Source: Erinaceus europaeus
Taxonomy: Eukaryota; Chordata; Mammalia; Eulipotyphla; Erinaceidae
Length of the DNA stretch: 64,000 nucleotides
Reading direction: 5' to 3'
Assembly: GCF_950295315.1 (NCBI RefSeq)
Contig: NC_080171.1
Coordinates: 91,621,516 to 91,685,515 of the forward strand
Within the stretch, counting starts at the first letter, position 1; each line of letters begins with the position of its first letter. A program made the position numbers and the translations under genes. Positions 21,509-32,199 of this stretch are shown one piece after another. The notes under the pieces were generated by a model that worked only from the letters and a program-made list of their open reading frames with translations, had not been told where the DNA came from and searched no databases.

Positions 21509-21639
21509 ATAAAACCTAACAGCAGCCAAAGGACCACAGTCACAAAGAAAAAAACATAAATCCTAAAAATTATTGATATAAAAGGTTCTCTCTCTCTTTC
21601 AAGTATAGCAGTATTTAGACCATCAAGAACTTATCGAAG

Positions 21640-21858
21640 GGGAGTCGGGCAGTAGCACAGTGGGTTAAGAGCACATGGCGCAAAATGCAAGGACCAGTTA
21701 GGATCCCGGTTCGAGACCCCAGCTCCCCACCTGCAGGGGAGTCACTTCACAGGCGGTGAAGCAGGTCTGCAGGTGTTTCTCTGTATCTCTTCCTCTCTAT
21801 CTCCTCCTTCTCTCTCAATTTCTCTCTGTCTCTATCCAATAACAAATAAAAAAAAAAA
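21640..21858 (+). mobile_element. Chimeric SINE: A head with B tail
   Basis: The first 130 bp match family A (GGGAGTCGGGCAGTAGCACA, CCACCTGCAGGGGAGTCACT), but the 3' part is B-like (TCTCTGTCTCTATCCAATAA) with no CAACAACGA tail. Flanked by AAGAACTTATCGAAGG and AAGAACATATCGAAGG, so it moved as one unit. Confidence 0.85.
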
Positions 21859-21949
21859 AAGAACATATCGAAGGGCAACTTAACAGAGGAGACAGAAATA
21901 ACAGTAATAAGTACAGCAATAACAATGAGAAAGTAACATAGTTAACAGA

Positions 21950-22070
21950 TGGAATGAACCTGGTGCCAAGCATAAGTACTTCACACACATTCACTCACCG
22001 AATTTTCGTGACAGTCCTATGCAGTAAGAATTATTATCATGCCCACTTTCAAGATAAAGAATGTGCAGAT
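21950..22070 (+). mobile_element. MIR SINE fragment
   Basis: TGGTGCCAAGCATAAGTACT TCACACACATTC and CAGTCCTATGCAGTAAGAAT TATTATC are MIR-like. Confidence 0.65.
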
Positions 22071-22195
22071 AGGGTGGGGGTAGATAGCACAATGGTTATG
22101 CAAAGTAACACTCATGCCTGAGGCTCAATCCCAGGTTCAATCCCCCACACCACCATAAACCAGAGCTGAGCAGTGCTCTGGTAAAAAGGAAAAAA
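22071..22195 (+). mobile_element. SINE-C
   Basis: GGGGGTAGATAGCACAATGG head, CAATCCCCCACACCACCATA, poly-A tail. Confidence 0.88.
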
Positions 22196-22373
22196 AAAAA
22201 GTTTAAAAAAGAACATACAAAGATGCCAAATGACTGGCTCCATATCACCCAACAGAAGAGGGATAAGCAGGAAGTCTAGCTAGAGAGGCTGTGGTCCTCA
22301 GGCAGCACAAACTGCCTTTGCCAGATCATGTCCACAGGCCTCAGGTTCTCCAATATATAAGAAGGAGGATTGA

Positions 22374-23125
22374 TGGGCCCCTTGCAATATACCTAAAATA
22401 GACTTCCTAGCTTTTTCCAAAATGGAGACTCCAAATCTCATCTGCTATATTCTTACTTTTAGGTTCCCGATTATTAAACAATTTGTTCTGTTTTATACCT
22501 TAGTGCTTTTTAGCCACCAAGTTGCAGATGCTACCATGATGACAACCCAATGTCCCTGGGCAGATGACCTCACCAATGTGTCCTGGAACCCCACCTCTCC
22601 AGAGCCCTGCCCCTCTAGGAAAAGAGAGAGACAGGCTGAGAGTATGGATCAACTTGTCAATGCCCATGTCAGGCAGAGAAGCAATTACAGAAGCCAGACT
22701 TCCCCCCTTCTGCACCCCATAAAGATGCTGGGCCCATGCTCCCAGAGGGATAAAGAACAGGAAAGCTTATGGATGTGAGGGTGATCTGTCTGCGACATCT
22801 GTCACCCCATTGACTGCATTGGTTTGGCTGATCTGGCTGGCTAGGCAGGTGTCTCCTTCCTCCCTCACCACTCTATGTGCGTCCCTCCCAAAGCTGCGTG
22901 CTCGGTCGAAGAGGACGGTCTTCCCCAAACAGAGACGGACCAGTCTTCAGTCGAAAGTATACAAGTAGCTGAGCTCCCCTATTAGAACCTCCAAACAAGC
23001 TCTCAAGAATAGGAAAGCTTCCAACGGAGGGGATGGGATATGGAGAAACTCTGGTGATGGAAATTATATGGAATTGTACCCCTCTTATCCCACAATCTTA
23101 TCGATCATTATTAAATCAAGAGAGA
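22374..23125 (+). mobile_element. R-family repeat, 3' half, split by a 7SK copy
   Basis: R sequence runs to 22768, is interrupted, and resumes at about 23005 with AATAGGAAAGCTTCCAACGG to the AATCATTATTAAATCA end. Confidence 0.8.
22771..23006 (+). pseudogene. RN7SK pseudogene: 7SK snRNA retropseudogene, 3' truncated
   Basis: Begins GGATGTGAGGGTGATCTGTC and continues through CTGCGACATCTGTCACCCCA and GCGTCCCTCCCAAAGCTGCG to CCTCCAAACAAGCTCTCAAG, following about the first 240 of the roughly 330 bases of 7SK. Several substitutions and a short deletion disrupt it. The last quarter, including the 3' hairpin and U tail, is missing and there is no poly-A. It is flanked by AAGAACAGGAAAGCTT (22753-22768) and AAGAATAGGAAAGCTT (23005-23020), so it was placed here by the L1 machinery. 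No 7SK-type upstream promoter is present. Confidence 0.93.
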
Positions 23126-23139
23126 GGATTGCGTTAACT

Positions 23140-24060
23140 CAAAGATCCCTCCCAATGCAAAAGGCAGACAAAAAAATGTAAAACCAAAAAAGGTAAGACT
23201 CTGTTACATTTTCCCAGAAATAAAAGCCATACTATGCCCTTCGAAAATTAAATAATTCTGAATCTTACAGAAGAACTACTTTAATATTAAAGGCATGTAT
23301 ATGAAAGAGCATAACACTTCAAGTACCCAACTCAGAGCAAGAGCTCAATAAACAGTAGCTATTATTACACTTATGATAAAACAGGAACAACCATTCAATA
23401 GTAAAGCACATTTTAATTATACACAATGTGGAATAATCAAATCACATTTATTTGAGGCCCCAGACCCCACAGCATAGATCAAGTTGTACAGTTGAAATAA
23501 TAACAACTCAAAGCTCAGAAATTACTTGTTTCCATTAGAGATCTGACAAGTCATCTCTTCAATTGGTCACTGGTGGTTTGCAGATAACTATTAGCAATAA
23601 TGAGAATTCTAAATTAAATCTAGAGACAGTACTTTTCTATTCTGTGAAGACAACTGGGGAGAGAGAAACATAATTGTAGGCTCTCCTTCTCACTGTGTCC
23701 TCCATCTCCTCTCTGATAAACATCTCCTGTGTCTTGCATAGTATGGAGTTCATTTGGTTACAAATGAAGAAGTGTCTAATCCTTCCCATGATAAATGAGA
23801 ACAATGAGCAGGTAACTTGTTAAGGAGAATTGGAATAGGGAAAATAACCTTATTTTCCTGTTGCCTGACAACAAACCCCTTCCACTAACAAATGAAAGAC
23901 ACAATGCTAGAAGACAAAAAGCATTGAAGCCAAATGTATCACCACACAACCCATTCTTGGGCTGTTACAATGCAGCACTATGTCAGGCTGCTCAAGTGTC
24001 ATTCAACAGGAGCAAAGATGAAAAGTCTACAAAGTACAACAATTCAGCACTATGTGTTGG
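23140..24060. other. Intron 3 sequence without recognised elements
   Basis: About 920 bp of AT-rich single-copy DNA, the longest clean stretch in intron 3. No exon, RNA or repeat seen. Confidence 0.5.
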
Positions 24061-24078
24061 AAAGACTCATGCCTTTGT

Positions 24079-24289
24079 TTTTACTGTTTTTTTTTTTATT
24101 ATATTTATCTATTGGATAGAGACAGCCAGAAATCAAGAGAGAAGGGGATGAGAGAGAGAGAGAGAGAGACCTGCAGCCCTGCTTCACCACTCAAAGTTTT
24201 CCCCCTGCAGGTGGGTACTGGGGGCTTGAACCTGGGTCCTTGTGCATTGTAATACATGCGCTTAACCAGGTGCGCCACCACCCGGCCCC
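24079..24289 (-). mobile_element. SINE-B of a B+C pair
   Basis: TATTTATCTATTGGATAGAG to GCCACCACCCGGCCCCG. The duplication AGACTCATGCCTTTGT at 24063-24078 is on its tail side only; its partner is beyond the adjoining C element. Confidence 0.9.
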
Positions 24290-24456
24290 GTTTTTTTTTT
24301 TTTTTCTTTTACTCTCCCCCCTCCCTTTTTACCAGAGCACTGCTCAGCTCTGGCTTATGGTAGTGCGGGGGTGGGCCCCCGCAGTGTTGAACCCGGGACT
24401 TTGGAGCCTCAGGCAGGAGAGTCTGTTTGCATAAACATCAGGCTATGTCCCCCATA
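24290..24456 (-). mobile_element. SINE-C of a B+C pair
   Basis: Poly-T, CAGAGCACTGCTCAGCTCTG, head TATGTCCCCC, then AGACTCATGCCTTTGT (24457-24472), the mate of the duplication in front of the B element. Confidence 0.9.
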
Positions 24457-24489
24457 AGACTCATGCCTTTGTAGTGATCGAAAACATGG

Positions 24490-24560
24490 ATTCAAATTCT
24501 AGCTCTGACACTTAAGTATTATGTGACCATGAATGAGTCTTTCCTAATCTTAAGAATCCA
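24490..24560 (+). mobile_element. MIR SINE fragment
   Basis: GATTCAAATTCTAGCTCTGA CACTTA and TATGTGACCATGAATGAGTC match the MIR core. Confidence 0.7.
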
Positions 24561-24566
24561 ATTGAG

Positions 24567-24854
24567 AGGGAATCGGGCTGTAGCGCAGCGGGTTAAGCGC
24601 AGGTGGCGCAAAGCACAAGGACCAGCATAAAGATCCCGGTTCGAACCCCGGCTCCCCACCTGCAGGGGAGTCGCTTCACAGGCGGTAAAGCAGGTCTGCA
24701 GGTGTCTATCTTTCTCTCCTCCTCTCTATCTTCCCCTCCTCTCTCCATTTCTCTCTGTCCTATCCAACAACGACGACAACAACAATAATAACTACAACAA
24801 TAAAACAACAAGGGCAACAAAAGGGAATAAATAAATTAAATATTAAAAAAAAAA
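24567..24854 (+). mobile_element. SINE-A
   Basis: Near-consensus young copy (AATCGGGCTGTAGCGCAGCG), with AAGAATCCAATTGAG on both sides (24552-24566 and 24855-24869). Confidence 0.94.
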
Positions 24855-24869
24855 AGAATCCAATTGAGG

Positions 24870-25190
24870 GGGCCCTGTGATAGGTAGCGCAGCAGGTTAA
24901 GCGCACATGGCGCCAGGCACAAGGACCAGCACAAGCATCCTGGTTGGAGCCCCCAGCTCCCCTCCTGCAGGGTGGTTGCTTCACAAGCAGAGAAGCAGGT
25001 CTGTAGGTCTTTCTCTCCACCTGTCTTACCCTCCTCTCTCGATTTCTCTCTGTCCTATCCAACAATGACAACAACAATAATAATAACAACAATGATAAAC
25101 AGCAAGGGCAACAATCGGGAAAAAACAGCCTCCAGGAGCAGTGGATTCACAGTGCGGACACGAAGCAAAAATTAAATAATCAAAAGAATC
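24870..25190 (+). mobile_element. SINE-A2
   Basis: Starts directly after the duplication of the previous SINE and ends CAAAAGAATCCTAAG, so both SINEs used the AAGAATCC site. Confidence 0.88.
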
Positions 25191-25204
25191 CTAAGTCAAG
25201 AGAC

Positions 25205-25350
25205 AATCAGCATTACAGCACAGAACTTAACATGCTTAAGGCTTCAGAGGGTTCAGGTTCAATCTCCAGCACAGTCAGTACAAGAGCTGAGCAGTATTCT
25301 GGTCTCTCTCTCTCTTTCTTCTCTCACCCTTTCTCATAAAAAATAAACCT
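25205..25350 (+). mobile_element. SINE-C/D-type, diverged
   Basis: GGTTCAGGTTCAATCTCCAG, GAGCTGAGCAGTATTCTGGT, CTTTCTCATAAAAAATAAA. Confidence 0.65.
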
Positions 25351-25351
25351 G

Positions 25352-25382
25352 ATATATATATACATATATATATATATATATT
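25352..25382. repeat. (TA)n run
   Basis: Interrupted TATA tract after the SINE tail. Confidence 0.85.
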
Positions 25383-25384
25383 TC

Positions 25385-25789
25385 TAATCTACAAGATGGA
25401 ACTAATTCAAAAAACAGAGTTATAGCAAATACTAAGTACTAAGAGGGGACCATAAATTATGTGACTACATTTTAGCAAGACCCTGCACAAAACTCTCAAC
25501 TGGGCAATATAACAACATTCTTATACTCAGGACACCAGAAACAGAACAAATTCCCCAAAGCTGGAAACTGCTGACCCTATTAGAACATATCAATAGTTTA
25601 TGCATAAAAGGTTCAACTCTACAGGTTGTAGCAGTTGCACAGAGAATACCCATAAGATATAGCATCCCCTCTAATGCAGGCATTATCTAGCTTTAAGTAC
25701 TTCTCAGGAAATATAGCTCCTCTGAGTATGGCTGAAAAGCGACAGCAGACATGATTTGTTAGGGATGGTAATTTGGCATCTCCACTTAC
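25385..25789. other. Intron 3 sequence flanking exon 3
   Basis: Single-copy sequence immediately downstream (gene sense) of exon 3; no repeat identified. Possible intronic splicing signals cannot be judged by eye. Confidence 0.5.
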
Positions 25790-25857
25790 ATTTTCAAAGT
25801 CCTTCATGTTCCGTGCTCTGGTGGGAGACACCATTTCTTCTGACACATTTGGGAGCA
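25790..25857 (-). CDS. CDK5RAP2: CDK5RAP2 coding exon 3 (start of CM1 motif)
   Basis: A 68-bp exon on the minus strand, acceptor TTTTTTGTAG|TGC and donor AAAAT|GTAAGTG. It encodes the end of Val43 and residues 44-65: LPNVSEEMVSPTRARNMKDF followed by EN. The stretch SPTRARNMKDFEN is near-identical to human CDK5RAP2 and begins the centrosomin motif 1 (CM1, gamma-TuNA), which binds the gamma-tubulin ring complex. The only obvious change nearby is Met51 where human has Thr. The exon ends exactly at a codon boundary and exon 4 begins with Gln66, as the reading frame needs. Intron 3 between this exon and exon 4 is about 23.8 kb. Confidence 0.96.
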
Positions 25858-26097
25858 CTACAAAAAAGTAAAATAGACACAGGAAAAGTGTCACGGTATG
25901 CAAATTGTCTAGCATTCCCTTTTGCCCAGATAAGAAAAATGTATAAATGGATCTCACAGTATACTCTGCTGGTACTTCTCTGCCATGATTTACTGACTTG
26001 CATCTAGGCAAAGTTCTAAACCATTTTATTTCAAATAGTGTTCATAAATTACTTAAACTAACCCAATATAACAAGTCATGTGTCAGAGGACAACACC

Positions 26098-26123
26098 CCC
26101 CCCCACACACACACACACACACA
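26098..26123. repeat. C run plus (CA)10
   Basis: CCCCCCCC followed by about ten CA units in intron 2. Confidence 0.9.
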
Positions 26124-26129
26124 GTGTGT

Positions 26130-26615
26130 TAAGTCATGTGCCATAGCAGAGCTGCCTTGAGATGTACTTCCTCACTGCTTGTCATGAAACTACTTTGCTA
26201 AGCAGGTCATCACCTTCATATGTCAGCAGTTAAAATAAAGCATGTTGAACTGACTTAATAGCCAGGGTTGGCAATTTTTTTCTTCAACCACCAGAAAGCA
26301 AGTATTTTAGACTTTGCAGGCCAAACACAAAGTCGGCAATCTATCATAAACACTCAACTCTTGCGTAGAAGCATAGTAATCCAGGTGTCTCCCCCTCTCT
26401 GCCTGTCTCTCTTCTCCTTCCTATTTCTCTATCTCCTACTGACAGTGGTGGAGTTCTTATACACGCTTAGAGCAACAGTGATAGCCCTGACGGGCAGAAA
26501 AGGAGAAGGAGGGGAGAGCAACGGGAGGGAGAGGGGATGGGATGGAGAAGGGCAGAACAGAAAGGGAGTGGAGAGGGGAAGGGAAGAAGCAGAAGGATCA
26601 TCATCATCATCCATT
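26130..26615. other. Intron 2 sequence; purine-rich tract
   Basis: Mostly single-copy. From 26500 to 26598 the plus strand is G/A-rich (GGAGAGGGGATGGGATGGAG), ending (ATC)4. Frames through it are not genes. Confidence 0.5.
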
Positions 26616-26619
26616 CTTC

Positions 26620-27160
26620 TGACTAATATTCAGTGAGGGCCTACTCTCTGCTAGGCACCATTCTAGATGAGGCTGCATTAAAACAAAACAAACAAGTACA
26701 GCTGATTTTCTAGAAAGAGGAGATAGCAGGAAAACAGAGTAACAGGACAATGGCATGGTATATTAAAAAGTGACAAGTGCTGGGGGACCTGGCAATAGCA
26801 CAGCAGGTTAAGCGCAGGTGGCGCGAAGCACAAGTGCTGGTAAGAATCCTGGTTCAAGCCCCCGGCTCCCCACCTGCAGGGAGGTTGCCTCACAAGTGAT
26901 AAAACAAGTCTACAGGTGTCTGTCTTTCACTCCCCCTCTCTTTCTTCCCGTCCTCTCTCTGTCCTATCCAACAACAGTAACAACAACAATAATAATCACA
27001 ACAACAAGGGCAACAAAACGGAAAAAAATATCCTCCAGGAGCAGTGAATTCATAGTACAGGCACCAAGCCCCAGCAATAACCCTGGAGGCAAAAAAAAAA
27101 AAAAAGTGACAAGTGCTATGGAGATTATATATAATGCCAAGGGTAGAGTGAGGATTATAA
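26620..27160 (+). mobile_element. Ancient mammalian interspersed repeat, split by a SINE
   Basis: GGGCCTACTCTCTGCTAGGC and GTGACAAGTGCTATGGAGAT follow an order common in old mammalian repeats; I cannot name the family with certainty. Confidence 0.45.
26782..27103 (+). mobile_element. SINE-A2
   Basis: GGGGGACCTGGCAATAGCAC head to poly-A; flanked by AAGTGACAAGTGCT (about 26768 and 27105). Confidence 0.93.
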
Positions 27161-27267
27161 TTTTATTTTTAGGTTTACTTTATTACCTATTAATGAGAAA
27201 GGGAACCAGAACATATGTAATACCTGGTATCAAACTCTCAGAATCTCAGGCTTGAGAGTCAAACGCC
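27150..27267 (-). mobile_element. SINE-D, partial
   Basis: GAACCAGAACATATGTAATA and CTCAGGCTTGAGAGTCAAAC; head missing. Confidence 0.65.
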
Positions 27268-27268
27268 A

Positions 27269-27450
27269 GGGGCCAGGCAGTGGTACACCCAGTTAAGTGC
27301 ACATACTGTGAAGTATAAGGATCTGGGTTCAAGCCCCCAGCTCCCCACCTACAGAGGGGAAGATCTGCAGTTGACTCTCTTTCTCACTCCCTCTCTATCT
27401 TCTCCTCTCAATTTCTCTCTGTTCTACCAAACAAAATAAAGTTAAAAAAA
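27269..27450 (+). mobile_element. SINE-B
   Basis: GGGGCCAGGCAGTGGTACAC head; tail merges into a purine tract. Confidence 0.85.
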
Positions 27451-27557
27451 AAGAAAGAAAGAAAGAAAAGAGAAAAGAAAAGAAAAAGAAGTAAGGAAAG
27501 AAAGAAAGAAAGGAAGGAAGGAAGGAAGGAAGGAAGGAAGGAAGGAAGGAAGGAAGA
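27451..27557. repeat. (GAAA)n/(GGAA)n tract
   Basis: About 105 bp of tetramer repeats, changing from GAAA to GGAA units. Confidence 0.95.
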
Positions 27558-27560
27558 AGG

Positions 27561-28148
27561 ACAGATGGTGGGGGTATGGATCAACCTGCCATCACCCATG
27601 CCTAGCAAAGAAGCAATTACAGAAGCCAGAATTCCCAACTTCTTCACCACAAAAATAATTTTGGTCCGTAGTCCCAGAAGGGGGGGAAATGACAGGGGAA
27701 AACGACCAGATGATTCTGAACTCCAATTCCATCAGAACCCAGAGAGAGTAGAGGAAGAAAGGAAGGGAATTCAGAAGTTAGTAACAGGTTTAGGTGTGAC
27801 TTAGAAAGAAAGAGAAACGCAGCTATTAAGAACAATGAACCCCCCTTCTCTGACCCATCTTGGATAGAGGTAGAAGGAATTATGTTATATGAGCTATGTC
27901 AGAAAGACAGACGAGTATGGGATGATCCCACTCATAAACAAAAGTTAAGAAAGAAGAACAGAAACAGAAACTCAAAGCAGAATTTGACTGAGTGTGGAGT
28001 AGGGCACCAAAGTAAAAATCTCTGGGTTGAGGGTGAGGGTGGGTGTTCAGAAGGGGTGGGGGAGGAATGGGACAGTCTTTTGGTGGTGGGAATGGTATTT
28101 ATGTACATTCCTATTGTAGTCATATAAATCACTATTTAATTAATATGA
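27561..28148 (+). mobile_element. R-family repeat, 3' part
   Basis: GAAGCAATTACAGAAGCCAG, then GAACTCCAATTCCATCAGAA and GGTGGTGGGAATGGTATTTA; this variant has a longer middle than the 1.2-kb copy. Confidence 0.7.
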
Positions 28149-28159
28149 GAGGGGGAAAA

Positions 28160-28970
28160 TTGATTGAATGTCTCAAACTTTTTAACACACAGTCCATAGG
28201 CTGAGTCTTTTAAATGTTGACTCTCTAAAAAGCTTGGACCAGGGAGAACAGAAGCAACCGGTGGTATTATTCTGTAAGACACAGCTATATACAAATAATG
28301 TCAAAGGACATAAATTATGGTGATGTTGTGTATGATACAGCAAATCCTAACAAAGGGATTTTCAAAGTTAACCCAAATGCCGAATTTTATTACAGCAATA
28401 TCTATCTATTGCCTTCTTAAACCCTAAGAACCTCCTGCTTCCTCTATAGAGCCTATTATTTCCCCAGGTCATGGAACCTCTAGGGTGGGGCTCACTTTCC
28501 TGCATGCTTCTCTCAATTCATACCAAATGATATTGCATCTGCTGATTTCAACCTAATCAACGCAGTGAGTACCACCTCTCAGCATGCTTCACTTCAGACT
28601 GTGTTCAGAGACATCAAGCGTGGAATGTCAACCCTTCAGGCTCATTACTTGGGTGAGACCTTTCCTTTCTTAGGATTCTCTAATTCCATTTCAGGTGGTT
28701 CACTTCCTAACAAAGTCCCAAAACCTAGATATAGATCAGGTCCCATGAGATAGGGCATATATATGTTCACATGTATCCATAATTTAGGGCAAAATATATA
28801 CTTGAAAGCAAAAATGCATAATAGTCTGCAGTGACTCAGTATATGCAGCAAGCAAGTATAAAGACCTAAAAAGACACCATAAAGTTCCTAATGAAATAGT
28901 GTCTACTTAGAAGTAGATAACCTCCTCACCTACCTCCAATTACACTTTCCTCAGTCACTCCAAAGCTAAC
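28160..28970. other. Intron 2 sequence, possibly 5' part of an R element
   Basis: The last 100 bp (ACACTTTCCTCAGTCACTCC) run smoothly into recognised R sequence and resemble DNA before the 6.65-kb R copy. Whether the whole 0.8 kb belongs to R cannot be decided here. Confidence 0.35.
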
Positions 28971-30100
28971 CTTATCAAAGTAAGGACTGCAAAAGCTGAA
29001 TAAGGGCAAGACTGACATATTTAATGATGACTCTTTAGTCACTATCAGGCCACCCCATTAGCTGGGGCCCCAGTCAGGGAGTCCTGAGATTCCCAAACAA
29101 ACAAGATGGGCCTAGACCTTGAATAAATCCCACTCTCCATTGTTACTGGTCATCTCTATCAGGAACAACACAATAAACCCCTCTGTGGGCCCCCATAGGA
29201 CCTTGACCTCAACATGGATCAACAATGGTAAAGAATGTTCCATAGTCCAAAGGGAGGCTGGACAACATACTATCTTCCACCTGAGGAAGATGGGTTCTGA
29301 AATCGGAGCAGCTTGAAACATTCCCACTCATGACCACAGAATATGAGCTCAGATCTACAGGGATTCAGAGGTTACAAAGGCTCCTAAACTTAATAAGGGC
29401 CCGAGATCAGATCAAATCAATGGGATTTACTGTCAACAATATTTATATACCTTTCCCATATTTGGGAGCTACTCTCTTCCCTGATCCAGCTTTCTGGTCC
29501 TCTTAGCAGCCATAACATTATCTTCCCAGACAATAACTTGGGTCCACCTGCATATCAGATGTAGGCTCAAAAAAAAAAAAAAAAAAAAAAACTAGTATAA
29601 TCATGGGCCATTTGGAATATACCTAAAATAGGCCTACTAACTCTCTACAAAACGGAGACCCCCAAATTTTCATCTGCACTATTACAGCCTTTAGGTTCAT
29701 GATTAGTCAACAATTTGTTTGGCTTTATATATTAACTCTTCTTTGAGCCACCAGGTTCCAGATACTAACAGGATGCAACCAGACTTCCCTGGACAGACAA
29801 CCCCACCAATGTGCCTTGGAGCTCCGCTGCCCTAGAGCCCTTCCCCACTAGGGAAAGAAAGAGACAGGCTGGGAGTATGGATCCACCTGTCAATGCCCAT
29901 GTTCAGCGAGGCAGCAATTACAGAAGCCAGACCTTCTACCTTCTGCATCCCACAATGACCTTGGGTCCATACTCTCAGAAGGATAAAGAATAGGAAAGCT
30001 ATCAAGGGAGAGGATGGGAAATGGAGTCCTGATGGTGGGAATTGTATGGAGCTGCCGGTTTTGTCAATGTTTCCTTTTCATAAATAAAAAAGGAAAAAAA
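28971..30100 (+). mobile_element. R-family repeat, both halves with a poly-A between
   Basis: 5' block at 28975-29560 (CTGCAAAAGCTGAATAAGGG), a run of about 22 A at 29570-29591, then the 3' block 29610-30090 (TGATTAGTCAACAATTTGTT, CCTTTTCATAAATAAA). Confidence 0.75.
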
Positions 30101-30147
30101 AGAAAAGGAAGATCATAGGAAGGATTATAAAAAGGGGGGGCCTAATA

Positions 30148-30170
30148 TATATATATATATATATATAATA
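30148..30170. repeat. (TA)n run
   Basis: About ten TA units between R pieces. Confidence 0.85.
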
Positions 30171-30178
30171 GTCAACCC

Positions 30179-30444
30179 TGGGGACCGGGCAGTGACACAT
30201 TATTAAGTATACATAGTACTATGCGCAAGGACCCAGGTTTGAATCCCAGCTCCCCACTTGTAGCAGGAATAAAAGGTAAAGCAAGTCTGCAAATGTCTGT
30301 CTTTTTCTCTCTCCCTATCACTGCCTCCCCTCTTAATATCTCTGTCCTATCAAATAAAATAGAAAAAAAAATGGCCACCAAAAGCAGTGGATTCATGGTG
30401 CTGGCTCTGAGCCTCAGTGACTAGAGACAGAAAAAAAAAAAAAA
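30179..30444 (+). mobile_element. SINE-A2
   Basis: GGGGACCGGGCAGTGACACA head to poly-A, between two copies of ATAGTCAACCC (30168-30178, 30445-30455). Confidence 0.9.
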
Positions 30445-30603
30445 TAGTCAACCCATATGGGCACCCTTGGGAGAACTACTGTATCCTTATTCCGATGGAG
30501 GGAATAAGGATATAGAACTCTGGTGGTGAGAACAGTGCAGAATTATGCCCCTGCTGTCTTATAATTTTGAAAATCAATATTAAGTCACTAATAAAAATTT
30601 TTT
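30445..30603 (+). mobile_element. R-family 3' end
   Basis: GATGGAGGGAATAAGGATAT, GTGCAGAATTATGCCCCTGC and AATATTAAGTCACTAATAAA. Confidence 0.8.
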
Positions 30604-30849
30604 AAAAAAGAGGCCATAAGCTTTGATTTGAGACTGAAAGTAGGAGTAGGCAGGCACCAGGCAGATAAAGAGGTAAAAAGAAAAAATGAATTCCCATTCA
30701 ATGTTGAGGGTGTGGGAATAAGCATGGTGTTCAGAAAGCACTCCATAGAAAAAAGATAGGCAGGGCACACTGGAATGAGTACTGTGCTCCAGGTAGGGGT
30801 ACAAGGTTAGCTTTCCTGATCCTCAAATGGGCCATGTGGACACCTGTGC

Positions 30850-31110
30850 TTATATTTCCACCTAGGATCCACTCATTCTTCAAGTCTCAGTGCTACAATT
30901 TAAGAGCCTTCACCTACTCTACATAAGAGCCTATTCTCCCTCTCATGGCCTCTCACAGCACCTTATTCTTCATTGTCCACGTCATCCATCATGGTGTATT
31001 ATAATAGTCCTTTGTTTAGTTTTCTGTCTTGTCACTTTGACTATAATCTGTTCAAAGCTGAGTGTCAGTGCTTAGCCCAGAGCCTAAGCATGAACCAGAG
31101 GTGCACAACT
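30850..31110 (+). mobile_element. L2 LINE 3'-end fragment
   Basis: CATTCTTCAAGTCTCAGTGC, a CTTATTCTTCATTG stretch and TCAGTGCTTAGCCCAGAGCC follow the L2 order. Confidence 0.55.
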
Positions 31111-31254
31111 GGCTAAATTAAGAAGCAGGTCTATCAGTTTTCTGTTTCTCACTGCCTACATTAAAGTTATATGGTTCTCAAGGAAAACCTGAGGGTGGTC
31201 TAGAAGTTAAAGTGTTTTTCAGAAATAAACTCTGTGACACTTAAACTGATCTTC

Positions 31255-31355
31255 CCAACTGCTCTGGTTTATAGTGCTGCTGGGTACTGAACCTGCAACC
31301 TCTGAGCCTCAGGCTTGAAAGTCTTTTGCAGAACCATTATGCAGTCTCCCCAACC
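31255..31355 (-). mobile_element. SINE-C fragment
   Basis: CTGCTCTGGTTTATAGTGCT, CTCTGAGCCTCAGGCTTGAA; old copy. Confidence 0.65.
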
Positions 31356-31359
31356 TGAC

Positions 31360-31960
31360 AGCATTCACTTTTTTCAGAAACAAAAATTACCAAGAATGCT
31401 AAGCAAAACCTGTACTGCAAAACAGAAAGTCTCCTCACAACCCAGCTTAAACACAAAAGACTGCTTATTTACTCAGTGATGTCTCCTGTGGTCTAACCAG
31501 CTACTTGTCTCCAAGGGGCATGTAGAAATCCTGAGCCTTCGCTGGCAAATGGAATCCAGAAGTCTGCCAGGAAGGCCTTGGCAAACTAATGTCCACACAG
31601 CAGCTCTCCTTCTCCAGCCACTGAGCAATAAGACCAACAGAGGCACTGTGCCTGACTGAGTCACCAAGTCCCTCCTCCTAACACAGTTCATCAGAAAACA
31701 CTGGCTGAATCTCTGTAAGCTTGATAGCAAGAAATAAAAAACATGAAATAGGATCTAAGGGAAGTAAAATTTCTCTAGTCCAGTTTTCATGAAAGTGAAT
31801 ATACATATAAAGTAACAAGCTCTATTGTGAACACCTATCTAGGTCAGTGTAGGTTCAGGCCCCCAAAACAGCAAAGCCCAGCCCCAGGGCCAAGGCCCTC
31901 CTGCTCTTGTGTCTACTTCCCATGTTCTCGCTCAAAAGAACCCCAGATGGATATACTTAC
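31360..31960. other. Intron 2 sequence flanking exon 2
   Basis: Single-copy DNA up to the exon 2 donor; no repeat identified. Confidence 0.5.
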
Positions 31961-32028
31961 CACCATTCCCCAAACCAGCAGTGGGATCAATACCATCCAG
32001 GTTATCTGGTATATTGGGTACAAAGCCA
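31961..32028 (-). CDS. CDK5RAP2: CDK5RAP2 coding exon 2
   Basis: A 68-bp exon on the minus strand lies between a strong acceptor (TTTTCTCCTAG|TGG) and a consensus donor (GGTG|GTAAGT). With one base from the left and one from the right it encodes residues 20-43, SGFVPNIPDNLDGIDPTAGL followed by GNGV. This aligns without gaps to the human segment containing PDDLDGINPNAGLGNG. It is too short to stand out as an open frame and was found by homology to the known protein. The segment links the N-terminus to the CM1 motif and no domain is known in it. Intron 1, upstream, is about 11.1 kb; intron 2, downstream, is about 6.1 kb. Confidence 0.93.
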
Positions 32029-32199
32029 CTAGGAGAAAAGAATATGTGTGACAAGAGATGAGTTAGTATTTGAACAACAGACTATTAAGACTGCCCGAAC
32101 CACACAAGACAATCAGGCCACAGCCAGTCACCAGAGAAGAGGGACACACAGCGGGACACACAGCAGAATCACCAGAGAAACACAGTGCAGGAGTTGAGA

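Noticed and set aside
22771..23006. Working 7SK gene
   Set aside because: Truncated, mutated, flanked by target duplications and without an upstream snRNA promoter.
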